Assembly: GCA_001695595.3 (NCBI GenBank) | Contig: MBPM02000007.1 | Coordinates: 248,001-312,000, forward strand | Direction: 5' to 3' | Source of the DNA: Plasmopara viticola | Lineage: Eukaryota; Oomycota; Peronosporomycetes; Peronosporales; Peronosporaceae | Length of the DNA: 64,000 bases | In this document: piece by piece, positions 10,729-21,549 of the stretch | Layout of the letters: each line of letters starts with the position of its first letter | Position numbering within the stretch: the stretch's first letter is position 1 | Made by a program: the position numbers and the translations under genes | Notes under the pieces: model-generated | What the model saw: only the letters and a program-made list of their open reading frames with translations | What the model was told of the DNA's origin: nothing | Databases searched by the model: none

Positions 10729-11676
10729 ATGGACAAGCTACTGGCTCTGGTGGGTGGTGACTTTCGCGTGCTTTTGGGCGTTGCGATCGTTGCTGGCACG
10801 ACGATCTTGCTGTTGCTGTCGAGGCTCAAGCCACGCGAGTCAACGCCTGTAACGTTGCAAGCACCGGCAAAGCCGGGAGACTTACCCGCTACCGTGCATT
10901 TGCCGCTGATAGAGAAGCAAGCGCTTTCGCACGACACACGTCGCTTTCGCTTTGCTCTCCCATCGAATCAGCATGTACTGGGTCTTCCTGTGGGTCAACA
11001 CATATCTCTACGCTACACCGACGACGAGGGCAAGCTGGTGGTACGCTCGTATACGCCCGTGAGCTCTGACGACACGAAGGGCTACGTGGATTTGGTAATC
11101 AAAGTCTACTTTAAAAACGTACACCCAAAGTTTCCAGAGGGTGGGAAAATGAGTCAACATCTCGAGAGCTTGGCAATTGGCGATACGATCGAAGTATCTG
11201 GTCCAAAAGGAAAATTGTCGTACATGGGCCAAGGCGAGATTCATATCAAGCACCGCGTGCGTGACGTGGTCCCTGAGATTCGAAAAGCGGCTAAAATCGG
11301 TATGATAGCTGGTGGTACCGGTATTACTCCCATGCTTCAGGTAGTACGTCGAGCGCTGCAGGATCCGGAGGACAAGACGGAATTTTACTTATTATTCGCC
11401 AATCAGACGGAGGGTGATATTTTGTGTCGCGACGAGATCGAATCCATGGCTGCATCTCATGCTAAATTTAAAGTGTGGTATACTGTGGACAAGGCTTCGG
11501 ATGGCTGGCAGTACTCGACGGGCTTTGTGTCAGCTGACATGATCAAGAATCACTTGCCTGCTGCAGCACCGGATGTCCAGATCTTCATGTGTGGACCTCC
11601 GCCAATGCTTAAGTTTGCAGTGCTTCCGGCTCTTGAAGAATTGGGTTTTAAGCCAGACCAGCACTTTAGCTTTTGA
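10729..11676 (+). CDS. NADH-cytochrome b5 reductase, membrane-anchored
   Basis: FAD flavoprotein that passes electrons from NADH to cytochrome b5 for lipid desaturation and sterol synthesis. Intronless, 315 residues, close to the family length. Residues ~13-31 form an N-terminal transmembrane anchor. The FAD domain follows with RSYTPVS at ~106 (flavin-binding RxYT/S). The NADH domain carries GMIAGGTGITPMLQ at ~192-205 and CGPPPM near the end, and the protein ends in F, as is common in the family. A TTG codon directly precedes the ATG, and I start at the ATG at 10729. The anchor could serve the ER or the outer mitochondrial membrane; the sequence does not decide. Convergent with the docking-complex gene, with only 93 bp between stop codons. 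Confidence 0.95.
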   Translation: MDKLLALVGGDFRVLLGVAIVAGTTILLLLSRLKPRESTPVTLQAPAKPGDLPATVHLPLIEKQALSHDTRRFRFALPSNQHVLGLPVGQHISLRYTDDEGKLVVRSYTPVSSDDTKGYVDLVIKVYFKNVHPKFPEGGKMSQHLESLAIGDTIEVSGPKGKLSYMGQGEIHIKHRVRDVVPEIRKAAKIGMIAGGTGITPMLQVVRRALQDPEDKTEFYLLFANQTEGDILCRDEIESMAASHAKFKVWYTVDKASDGWQYSTGFVSADMIKNHLPAAAPDVQIFMCGPPPMLKFAVLPALEELGFKPDQHFSF

Positions 11677-11769
11677 TCAATGAGGATTTTGGTCGAGAAG
11701 AGACTTCACGTGTAATCTGATAGTACGCATGAAGAGTAGGAATATTAAGTTAAAGTCTTTGTATTCTTC

Positions 11770-13770
11770 CTAGGGTATTGCGCGTTGTGTGGATTGTAAA
11801 CCTCGAGATGGGGCGTCAACTAAGCCCAAGGAACCACCACCTAAAGCTCCGTTGATTTTAATGCCCACGCTACCTTCCTCGTCCGATGAATCAAGATTTT
11901 CTTTCAACTTTTTCTTCGACACACGTTTCTTTGCCTTGTCGTGTGCCAAAATGACCTGGGACGAAGCTCGTTTAACACGATCACGACTTAAAGCTTCTTC
12001 CATATCGTCAAGCGGAACGTTTCCGTTTGCATGAGCACCCCTATTGTTCGTCTCTAAAACATCTGTACATCCGTCGGTTCCTGGCAAAGCAATGCGCTGG
12101 TTAAATGGTCGCGGAGCGAGAGCATCGCGACTTAATCCCGATGCGAGACTTCCAGGTGCCATGATCGAGTTAAAATCCACAGGTACACGCGAGTTTTCGA
12201 AAGTTGGCTGACGTTTTATTACTGACGAGTCATCAAATGCTCGACTTAACGGAAGTGTAGCTCCTGCAAGCTTAATGCGGTATAGCAAATGTGTCAAGGT
12301 CACCTCACTCTCCTGTAACGCCGCGACGATTGTGTCATCCGTGACGACAGTCGAATGCCCACTTTCACGTACACTTTCCATCTTATCCATAAGATGTTCA
12401 ACGCCAGCTTTAACACTAACTAACACCTTGGCCAAGCGCTCATATTTAAGCTTTGCCCGTTCCAATCTAGTACCCGCCAAGGCCAGATTTTGCTCATGAT
12501 TGTCAACGAGTTTTCGTCGATAACCGCCACCTGATCCACTGTACTTCAGCTCTTCGACACGAGCCTTAAGCTCGGCATGTTCGGCTTGTAAATGCTCTAA
12601 TCGCGTCTGGTTTTCTTTTGACAAGTTCACCAAGTTGTCTGTCGTACTCTCTTGACTGGAAATCTTTTGGATAACTTCATTTACGTCACTAACCCCCGTG
12701 GCTTCTTTAATTTTTCGAAAAGCACTTTCAAAAACATCAATTTTTTTACGATGTTCCTTCTTTTCCTCTTCTCCGACACTTTGTTGTGCCATAACAGACA
12801 GCGACGCCTTACGCTGGTTATCTCTTTCGAATCTTAATTCTCCAGTCTCTCGCGTAATTGCTGCACCTTTGATTTTTTCGCGCTTGTCTAACCGGCTTGT
12901 CATATCTAGGCGAATCTTAACGTACTGTTGTTTCTCGCGAAGTTCCTTTTCACGATGTCGCTTTTCATCTTCATGTTGAGATCGCGCCTTTTCCAGCTCC
13001 AACAAAACTGCGTCACGGGAATGCGCAGCATCAGTAGATAACAACACAAGCTCATCGTAATCATGGTGTTTTGCAGCTAAAGCACGCTCTATAGCTGCCA
13101 ACTGGTTGTCAAAACCGATACGTTCATCCTTGAGTCGCTTAACGATCTGCTCATATGTCTTTCGAATACTCTGAGCCTCATTGAATTTTATCATGGCTTT
13201 GTCAAGTCGATTCTCCAGCATGCGAATCTTACGAGTCTCTGGCGTATCCTCTGAAGTCGATTTTCTTGACTCTAGCTCAAGATCTTTTACTTCATCTTTC
13301 AGTTCTTCCAGCAATGTTGTCTGCGATAACACACGATGCCTCAAGTCGTCGTGCTGTTTCCGAGCTTTATTCACTTGCTGCGTTGCCGAGACGATTTCTT
13401 CCGCTTCATTCAATAACCCACTCGCACTTACTGCAACAGACACTCCTAAGTTTTGTGAATTGACAGCTCCACCTGCTGAAGACGTTCGCTTCATATCTGC
13501 AAGAGCTTTGCGCAAGTCCCGATTTTCATTTTTCAACTGACAAATGTACTCTTTGTTGCTTTGTTTGTTGGACTCAAGTAGATGAATATTGCTTTTCCGA
13601 TCCACCTCTGCTCACATGTGATAATCAACACAACAGCAAAATATCTCTACACGTACAAGATACTTACGCAAGAGCCTCATCTTGTCACGAAGGTCCTCCA
13701 CCTGCTCCTCCATGCGACTGTCGTACTCCTGCTCCATACGCCGAAGCGCACTTCCCTGTCGAGTCTGCAT
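11770..13770 (-). CDS. Outer dynein arm docking complex coiled-coil subunit (ODA1/CCDC114/CCDC63 family)
   Basis: Axonemal protein that docks outer dynein arms on flagellar doublet microtubules. Two exons (13770-13668 and 13607-11770) give 646 residues. Almost all of residues 1-430 is heptad-patterned coiled coil rich in Lys, Glu, Leu and Gln. The diagnostic segment is IKEATGVSDVNEVIQKISSQ followed by ESTTDNLVNLSKENQTRL, very close to the conserved block of algal DC2 and animal CCDC114/CCDC63. The C-terminal ~150 residues are low-complexity and basic/polar. The ATG at 13770 is 3 bp after an AG acceptor, so a 5'-UTR intron (donor near 13830) is plausible. The gene is intact, which is informative because non-zoosporic downy mildews lose flagellar genes. 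Confidence 0.88.
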
Positions 13771-13988
13771 TACTGCAAAGCTTCACTAAGGCAGTCCCAC
13801 CTCAATGTATTCCATGAAACTGTACTTACAAAAGCGACGAATGCCATGCGCCGGTTCACATTTTGCGTCAAAAATAAAAATTGGAAACCACCGCGGAAAA
13901 TCAACAGATTCCACATTATATTGTACGCACGCGTACGCTTAATACTCAAGTAAATAAAACTAGCAACAAAAAAGAGAACTCGTCCATC

Positions 13989-16397
13989 TCAAGTGCATCG
14001 TAAAACCGCTAGCTCGGGCAAAATATCTGTATCGTAAAAGAAAATTGTCAGTTCATGTACAGACTAAGGAAGTAAATGACACAACGAACCTCTTAAAACG
14101 TCAATATGCCCTCGAGATAGCGAACACCCGTACACGGACAAGGATTGTAATTTTTTCAAAGCTGCGTCAAGCAAACCGACTTGCTAAGATCAGGATCAAC
14201 AATGTTGAATTTTAAAGCTACGCTATGTGAACGTACGTGAGAGATGACGAAGTGAGACTGCCGAGATCCCCGTGTTAGATAAATTTAAAAACCGTAGATT
14301 CGTTAAAGCTTGAAGATGGATCAGCGACTTGGCTCGGATGTTTCTGGTCAGCGAAACACGTTGTCAGCTGTGCTGATTAGAAATCCAGATTGTACATACC
14401 TGTTTTGACTCAGATTTAAAGACGTTAACGACGTCACGTTCGAAATGAAGCCCACACCGCGATCACTAATGTTGCCACCGCATATCGTCAACTCTTGCAT
14501 ATTTCGCAATGGAATGAGGTGCATGAGGCCATTATCCGAAACACTAGCATTATACTTAGTGTCGTTAAAACAGCAAATGGTAAAGAATATACTTACTTTG
14601 CACCAAACAAGTCCAAGCACTCAAGTTGTAAAAGATACGAGAGATTAGCCAGTGCTCTATCGGTTATTCCTGGCGTATCTAATCGAAGAACACGCAGCTC
14701 TTTGAGTTTTGCGAGGCCTGCTGCTCCACTATCGCTAATCTCTGTAAAAGAAAGATTCAGTATCGTCAACTTTCTTGCCCTGTCGCAAATTGCCAGCAGC
14801 GCTGAGTCAATTAAGGCGGTGTCTTCTAGATCGAGCCGTTCGAGGTGTGGTAATTGGCCAATTAAATTAAAACCTCTGTATTTAAACACACGAACACTCA
14901 ATTGGTTACAATCGTCTACGTGCCAATGCGTGTGAACTCTACCTTTTTTTAATTTGGCACTTGTGAAGCTCCAATTCTTGCAAGTTAATCAGACGCTGAA
15001 AAACAGCTACATCTGACTCGGAAAATGCAGTATAACCGAGAAGCAAAACCTGAAGTTGAGTCCATTCTTTTGGGATCGAGTGAATTAAATTACAATGTCG
15101 CGCATCGAAGTACATTAGGTGCGTCAGCTTAGCAAGCACGGCCATGCTATCGTTTGGAATGACCGAACAGCCACGTATCACCAACACCCTCAAGCTCCGA
15201 ATTTGTGCGATATACTCCATTGCACTCTTACTGCGCCATCGAATGTGAATTCATACAATCATGTTGTGTTCTACTAGATCTTTTAGAAACAAAAAATTAA
15301 TCGGCAAACTCACCTTAATCGACAGTAAGCAACATCCAATTCGCGCAGAGTCAAGAATGAAGCTGCAAATGGAATAAATGCTTCATCTGTTACTTGTTTA
15401 CAGCGTCCGAGGCGCAAAGTTTCCAGCTTTTCTAGCTGCAACAAGTACTTAATTCCAGAATTTGTCACTTTATAACAGCCAATCTGTAAATCGTATATAA
15501 AAAATGTTAACGTGAACATAGTCTACGTCACTTTTGATGACCCCTTACCAATTGCAGCGATGTCAAGTGGTCAAGCCCTTTAAGTATATCCAGGCACTTA
15601 TCATCCACGTTGGTACACCCTGACAAGTTAAGTGCCGTTAGATTTGTCGAAAATTGGAGTGTCTCGATAGCTTCCAGTGACAATTGTGTACACCCTTTAA
15701 ACGATGCCACAATCAGCTGAGGCAGCCTGTTTATATAAGTTTCCGCCTCAGATCCAAATTGCTGTAACTGGGTACACCCGGAAACATCAATACTCTTTAC
15801 GCTTTGTTGAGTTGTCTCTGGTACATTATCGAACCACGAGCCTTCCACTTCTTGTTGGTTCGCCAAGTTCCATTCTAACAGTAAGAACGGTACAAGAGTC
15901 GTAAATTGTGGTTTGTCTAGCACAGAGTGCTGTCGTAGCCATTGTAGCATACAAGCGGCAAGCTCAGGTGGAATAGCAGTATCTTGAAGTGAATCGTGGT
16001 AGTTTACCAGTAATCCGGCACATAGACTGCGAACACTGAGTTCGAATAGAGAGAGAGGAACGAATGCTCCGTTCGACGTCTTGCGCCAGTACTCGCCCAC
16101 GTAAGGCACGAAGGCGTTAAAGTGCGAGTCGTTGTATGCCTGCTTCTTGTGGCTCTTGCTCTCGCTGCACGTGTTGCTAGCGTTGGCTTTGAATACAAAT
16201 GGGAAAGAGAAGGACATGTAGCTAGCAAGAGATCGGCTCACGGGCGAAGGCGAGGGAAAAGAGGACGCTGAGTCCGATGCAGCAGCGAGCGGTCCAGGTA
16301 CGTGAAGCTGGTTAAAGTTCATGCTCATTACGGAGGTGCGCGGTAGCATCAACAGCGGGTCGTCCAAGTGCTGGCAGCGGCAGCAAGAAGCGCCCAT
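13989..16397 (-). CDS. Leucine-rich repeat protein with N-terminal dual-acylation signal
   Basis: Eight exons (16397-15549, 15483-15314, 15230-14943, 14875-14597, 14543-14400, 14343-14237, 14179-14090, 14026-13989) give 654 residues in consistent phase. The start MGASCCRCQ places Gly at position 2 and Cys at 5 and 6, the classic N-myristoylation plus palmitoylation signal, so the protein is probably peripheral on membranes. An all-helical N-terminal region (~100-200) precedes ~15 LRRs of the cysteine-containing/RNI type (for example LTALNLSGCTNVDDKCLDIL), as in AMN1 or F-box LRR proteins, but no F-box is evident. The introns after exons 2-5 are all phase 2 and exons 3, 4 and 5 are multiples of three (288, 279, 144), as if repeats were duplicated with their introns. 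No transmembrane or kinase domain is present. The ligand is unknown. Divergent from the SPRY gene. Confidence 0.85.
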
Positions 16398-16619
16398 TGC
16401 GGATTTGAGCAGCAAAGTTCAACCCACTACCACTTCAACAAGGGTATGCTGTATGCAGATTATGATAAACCGTAGGCTTATCTATAGTAAGAGGGAATCT
16501 GGCACTGCAATCATTTCGGTTAGGAGAATAACGTGTAGCACGCAATTTAAATATACAGTATTTTCATGTCTCAATAGAGGACACGACTACGGACAAAAGT
16601 TATCTTCAACTGCTTCAAG
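16398..16619. promoter_or_regulatory. Shared intergenic promoter region of the LRR and SPRY genes
   Basis: The two start codons are 222 bp apart and head to head. The strip must hold both core promoters. There is no clean TATA box. I found no exact initiator match and so do not place start sites. Confidence 0.5.
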
Positions 16620-17543
16620 ATGGTGGCAACTTCTTTGCCGCTGCAGCGCGTGGCAACGCCCTTTGGCTATGGATCTTTGCATGACGACGAGCCATTCAGC
16701 ACATCGCCTGAAGATGTGAGACCTGGGACACGCCAGGGCTTTGCACACGTCGAGTTTCCGTGGGGACACGCCTACGTTCACTCGGACCTGGTCGCAGCCA
16801 TGCCACTCTTTACATTCTATGCGTTGTCTAAGACAAAGCACCTTAAATTCTCTCTCCCTTTTGCACTCACAAGTGTGGGCCAGGAAATGGTCGACGCCGT
16901 GCGTAGCAAATTGGAACTGGGTTCACATATCGCTGTATCACTTGTGCAGACAGACAGTGTGAGTAAGCACGAGATTCAACCCCATCTTTTGGTCGGAGAG
17001 TGCACTATTGGAGCGGGTCCTGAGCACCCGGTACTGGTATTGCAGACGCCGATTGTACAGTTTGATGAAAAGAAGTTTTCGTCTTACATGCTGCTACAGG
17101 ACGACAATACCCGCGCAGTGCAGGTAGGAAAAGGGTGTGGATCCGTGCTGGGCACTTGTGAAGTGGCATGTGGTATTAAGTACTGGGAAGTAAAGCTACA
17201 GAGCGCCAGAGGTGGCGAAGGTGTCTTTGTTGGCGTGGCAGCAGCAAATTTAGCGCTGAATAGTAGTCTTGTGAGTCGTGGAGTCTGTTGGGGGATTTCG
17301 TGTGCCACTGGACACAAGTTTCACAATACAATTGAGTACTATGCGGATCCGTGCAAGGACGGAGATAGAGTCGGAGTATTGCTCGATATGGAATACGGTC
17401 GATTAAGTTTTTACGTGAATGGTCGAAACCTTGGCGTCGCTTTCTCAGGCATTCGCGCACAAAAGCTGTGCCCTGTCTTCTCGCTGACGTTTATTGGCCA
17501 AAACATCAAGTTGCTACCGAAGGCATTTCCACCGATACCGTAG
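16620..17543 (+). CDS. SPRY-domain protein
   Basis: Intronless, 307 residues. Residues ~1-130 have no family I recognise. The C-terminal ~170 residues form a SPRY (B30.2-like) beta-sandwich. It runs from QVGKGCGSVLGT and IKYWEVKL (the paired beta strands with conserved W), through GVFVGVAAANL and GVCWGIS, to GDRVGVLLDME, GRLSFYVNGRNLGVAF and LCPVFSLTF. SPRY domains bind peptide motifs in partners such as E3 substrates, receptors or methyltransferase complexes, and here no RING, SOCS or TRIM partner domain accompanies it. Cytosolic or nuclear, no signal peptide. Start at 16620, the first ATG in frame. Confidence 0.9.
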   Translation: MVATSLPLQRVATPFGYGSLHDDEPFSTSPEDVRPGTRQGFAHVEFPWGHAYVHSDLVAAMPLFTFYALSKTKHLKFSLPFALTSVGQEMVDAVRSKLELGSHIAVSLVQTDSVSKHEIQPHLLVGECTIGAGPEHPVLVLQTPIVQFDEKKFSSYMLLQDDNTRAVQVGKGCGSVLGTCEVACGIKYWEVKLQSARGGEGVFVGVAAANLALNSSLVSRGVCWGISCATGHKFHNTIEYYADPCKDGDRVGVLLDMEYGRLSFYVNGRNLGVAFSGIRAQKLCPVFSLTFIGQNIKLLPKAFPPIP

Positions 17544-18175
17544 CGAACAGAACGTCCGCGAAACGTTTCGAGCTAATGCTTCGCCCATTTTTAATATTAA
17601 TACTAATAAACCCCTTTAATTGCAAAAGCGAATGTCGGATCGCGTGTTTTCTTATAATAGGCACCAAGCATTTAAGACAACGCTTTATACCACGTCTTTT
17701 AGTATGAAACTGTCGAATACTAAAATAAATACTGCATCTACTACCCTTTTAATCGCAAAGTACAATATTGTCAACTTAAAGAACTTCATCTTTGATTTTT
17801 CAGCAAGTTGCGGACACTTAAAACATAGCGTCTCCAGATTGCACTGCTCTAGACCACTGTCGATTCAAATTGTGTGCACGACTCAATCGGCCGACAGATT
17901 TCCGTTGTATAGCCGTGTTTGGTGCTTCACTTTACATCCCATCAACCCACCTGTCTAATTTGATCAACGATTGCCTTTAGCGGTATACGAAGGATACTTA
18001 CTTCTAGCATAACAGGCAGTGAATATAATTTTTATTTTTTTGACGAGAAATTTTAATGCAGATACCAAAAGAATTCCGCTTTAATAAAATCTGGTCATAT
18101 GGAACCCGCTGCTTTAATAAAGCCTTAAATCATAAAATCTTTTGCCGCGGGCAGGCTTAAACATGCAATATGAGC
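17544..18175. other. Convergent 3' intergenic region
   Basis: 632 bp between the SPRY stop and the trehalose synthase stop. AT-rich with several AATAAA-type strings (for example near 17603 and 18077), suitable as 3' UTR and polyadenylation signals for both genes. A 112-codon plus-strand frame at 17620-17958 has no recognisable content. Confidence 0.45.
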
Positions 18176-21100
18176 TCATTTACCATGCACCAAAAGCGCC
18201 GGCATTGACGCTGAGGCATGAAAAGGTGGATTTGTTGCCTCAATGGACGACGTTTGATCAGTAGAAAGCTTGGGTGTTTCCCCACCACGACTGTGAAGTG
18301 CCAACGCTGCATCGAAGTAATAAACAAACGTCATTAACGCGAAATGGTTAAACCAAAAGTGAAGAGCACACACCTCTTAGCATCCGCGCAAGATCTGAAG
18401 GACGCTCTACATAAAACATTGCCTGCAGGGTACAAACCAGTTAGCAATCCAGCACAATCTGTTCAAACGATTCAAAGTGGTGTACCTCAGTCTTATTACT
18501 GCCAACGTGACACGTAAACACATTGGCTTGCTTCAAAAAGGCAGAGACCGAGTCCCCAGTAGAAGCCGCATCTGCTGTGGAAGAAATGCTTTTATCCGTC
18601 GATTGTGTCAAGTCCATGTGTTTCTTAAAGTACAAGAAAAGCTCATCGTCATCGACACCATTGCCAGCATAGAAAACGAAATCAAATTGATTCGAAAGGA
18701 ACCGCTGTCGACGACTTTGACTCGGCGATGTGCTTTCACGTCCAAGTCCTCTACCCTCTCGATCAAGTCGAAACTGCTTGACAATCTCGTCGAGCAACAG
18801 CGTCTTCGTTGTTCCTTGTACGCGAACTTCCACACGATTGGCACCTTGGATAACCTCAAGTGGCAAATTGCACAAAACATCTTCCAGGTTAACCTGCATG
18901 TCGCGCGCCTGCATTGGACCAAAAATGGGGTCTGTTTCGCCATAGTGCCAGGTAAGAGAACTTTCCTTGCTATCGATTCGACTGCCAGGTGTCCGCTCTT
19001 TGAAATACTGCATGATTGGACGCACCACTTTTTTCCACGAAGGATCAGTGTCATCAGTCATTACTTGCCATTCGCTATTATTTGGTAAGCGATAAAAGTA
19101 GCCCGCTTCCGCCACCACTCCCACTCGTTGATCCGTCAGCCAATTGTCAATCACATTTCGCTCGTGAGCACTAACGAGTACCACAATGTTTTGTGGATCG
19201 TTGGCAAGAGTTTCGACAAGGCGCTTTACGTACGGCTTTGGGGGAGCCACGTTGCCAGGTTGTTGCGGTCCTGCTACCGTCAAGTCATCAAACAACGTTC
19301 CTTCGTAATCAAGCACCAAGAGCCTATGACTGCTACGTGCATATGCTTCAAGCACCTCACTAGTCGGCAATTTGACCAATTTCTTGACCACAGCTTGTGG
19401 TCGTGACACAATGTCTTCCAAATCGGTCAGGAAACTCTTTCCCCAGAAACTTGCCGTGTGGGTCTTGACATAACGGTATAGGTTCGTCTGACGGTGTTCA
19501 CGCTCCATAGGCGATAACTCGAGCGATTGCTTTATAGCCTTTGCCATAGCCGTCGTGTTCCATGGATTTACTCGGATCGCACCCGATAACGACTGGGCAC
19601 TACCTGCAAATTCGCTTAGAATGAGCACTCCCGGTCCTTCACGATGTGGTTCACACGAGTCCGTTTGACACATGACGTATTCATGACTCACGAGATTCAT
19701 ACCGTCGCGAATGGACGTCACGAGGCAGACATCCGCCAAATTATACAGTGCCACCAATTCACTTGGAGTCACCGACTGGTGAATGTAATGCACTGGCGAG
19801 TGCGTGAGTGTGCCAAACCGTCCATTGATTCGTCCTACCATTTCGTTCACACTGGCAGCCAAATGTTGATATTCCTGCACGCCAGTGCGCGATGGGACAC
19901 CAATTTGAATGAGAACGACATCTTTGCAGTGTTCGGGATACAAAGACAAAAAGCGTTCCATTGCCAGCATCTTGTGTGGAATGCCCTTGATGTAGTCCAT
20001 TCGGTCCACACCAATTATGATTTTACAGCCCGCAAACTTTGCCGTTAGTTCTTGAATGCGTTTTTGCGCAACGTCCGTTTTTAAAATGTTTTCAAAATGT
20101 TCGGGATCAATACCAATTGGAAAGACTCCAATCGCGGTAAAGTGGTCACCGAGTTCAATTCCTTTTGGAGTCGTCGAGGCACTTGGTACACGAGCACAGG
20201 CTGCAATGAAATGGCGAGCGTAATCGTACGTGTGAAAACCCAGTAAATCCGCACCTAGTAACCCTTCTAGAATCTCGCGTCCTACGGGAAGCGTGCGGTA
20301 CATTTCAGCTGTTGGAAACGGAGTATGAAGAAACCATCCAATTTTACATTGAGGATGACGTGATCGTAACAACGACGGCAACATCATCAAATGATAATCG
20401 TGGACCCACACAAAATCCCCGTCTCGATATACTCGATTAACAGCCTGTGCAAAGCATTTATTCGCCACTTTATACGCATCCCATTGGCGAAAATCAAATT
20501 TCTTCTCACTCCCGGGTCGGAAAAGTGGCAGTGGAACATAGTGGAAAATGGGCCATAAAATGTCGTTACTAAAATCATTATAGTATCGTGACGCAATCTC
20601 CTTGGACAAAAACACCGGTACACAATTGAATTCCGCGGCCAATTTTTCGCGTATTTTATTTTGATCATCGTGAGCAATCTCTTCGCCTAGCCACCCGATC
20701 CAGATAAATGGTACTTGGTCGCGAATGCCATTCAATGCAGTCACTAAGCCCCCCGAACTCATTTTAAAACTCCATTCCCCCGTCGTTTCATTCCGTTGAA
20801 ATGAAATTGGTAGTCGATTTGATACCATAATCAATCGACGTCGAGCATCCATGGTGGGCGGGACCGTCTCCTCATGTGACTTGTCCGTCTGAACCAATGA
20901 CAATTGACGTTGGAGCTCTTGGATATTCACCAGCAGCTCCTGTTCGCGTGCATTCATCTCCGCCACGTCCTCATCGTCCGTCTTGGGTCGACCAACTGCA
21001 TGGACAGTAGACGGTGTTCTAGTCGTAGCATACACATTTTTAGGTTGTAAGTCGTCTTCCTCCGTTTCATCATATAGTGGACGCTTCTCTTGGATTTCTT

Positions 21101-21338
21101 TAGCATTTTGTAGCTCCTTACGAATGTCTTTTTCATCGTCACGATCCTCGTCGTTAAAGGAGCTGACACGCGAGTCGTAGGCGTCGATGCTTTCGCGTCG
21201 TGACTCGTGGACCGCCCCAGATAACGAGGACGGAGTGGGTCGTAGCGTGCGAGACAGCTCCTGTTCACATTGAGTCGCACTTGTCAGATATTCCTCGTCC
21301 ACAAGGATATCCTCCGTATTCGACGCATCGTCGCTCAT
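18176..21338 (-). CDS. Trehalose-6-phosphate synthase with C-terminal phosphatase-like domain
   Basis: Makes trehalose 6-phosphate from UDP-glucose and glucose 6-phosphate. Three exons (21338-18486, 18422-18374, 18306-18176) give 1010 residues. Residues 1-165 are acidic and disordered with a short coiled coil. The GT20 synthase domain spans ~167-640, with RRLIMVSNRLPISF, SGGLVTAL, WIGWLG, FVWVHDYHLMMLP, GWFLHTPFPT, GVDRMDYIKGIPHK and SIRDGMNLVSHEYV, all key sites present. A HAD/TPP domain follows (~665-960). Its nucleophile motif reads LDYEGTLFDD at 677-679 rather than DxD, and the late motif reads AGNGVDDDELF at ~891 instead of GDD, so phosphatase activity is doubtful. Two small 3' exons replace a premature stop in an intron (gtacac to ctgcag) and complete the domain with FYVERPSDLARMLRALAL, then a low-complexity tail. 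Divergent from the myotubularin gene. Confidence 0.93.
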
Positions 21339-21549
21339 AGCGCGTAGAGAGGTGAAGAAAAAGAAGATTGAAAAGAGCTGAAAGATACGTTGGGTTCCTC
21401 GAGAAAGGATCTATGTCGGATCTATATTTCCATCCCTGCGACGCTAAACCCTGTCATCTTTGATATTCGATGCGACCAACGGACTAAATCACTTTTACTC
21501 TTACAAGCTATGGCGATACAAACGTAAGTCTCCTCAGTCCTCTGCCGCC
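21339..21549. promoter_or_regulatory. Bidirectional promoter of trehalose synthase and FYVE-myotubularin
   Basis: The start codons are 211 bp apart. For the minus gene, TTCAATCT (21371-21364, read on the minus strand) matches the oomycete initiator, 26 bp from its ATG. For the plus gene, TCACTTT at 21489-21495 matches the initiator core, about 55 bp upstream. Both positions support the chosen starts. Function inferred. Confidence 0.5.

Noticed and set aside
18477..19088. A 203-codon frame on the plus strand inside the trehalose synthase gene.
   Set aside because: Antisense shadow of a strongly supported coding region; no domain and no splice partners.
21460..21549. An N-terminal extension of the myotubularin frame.
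   Set aside because: It begins at TTG; the first ATG at 21550 has a good context and an initiator-like element lies inside the extension.
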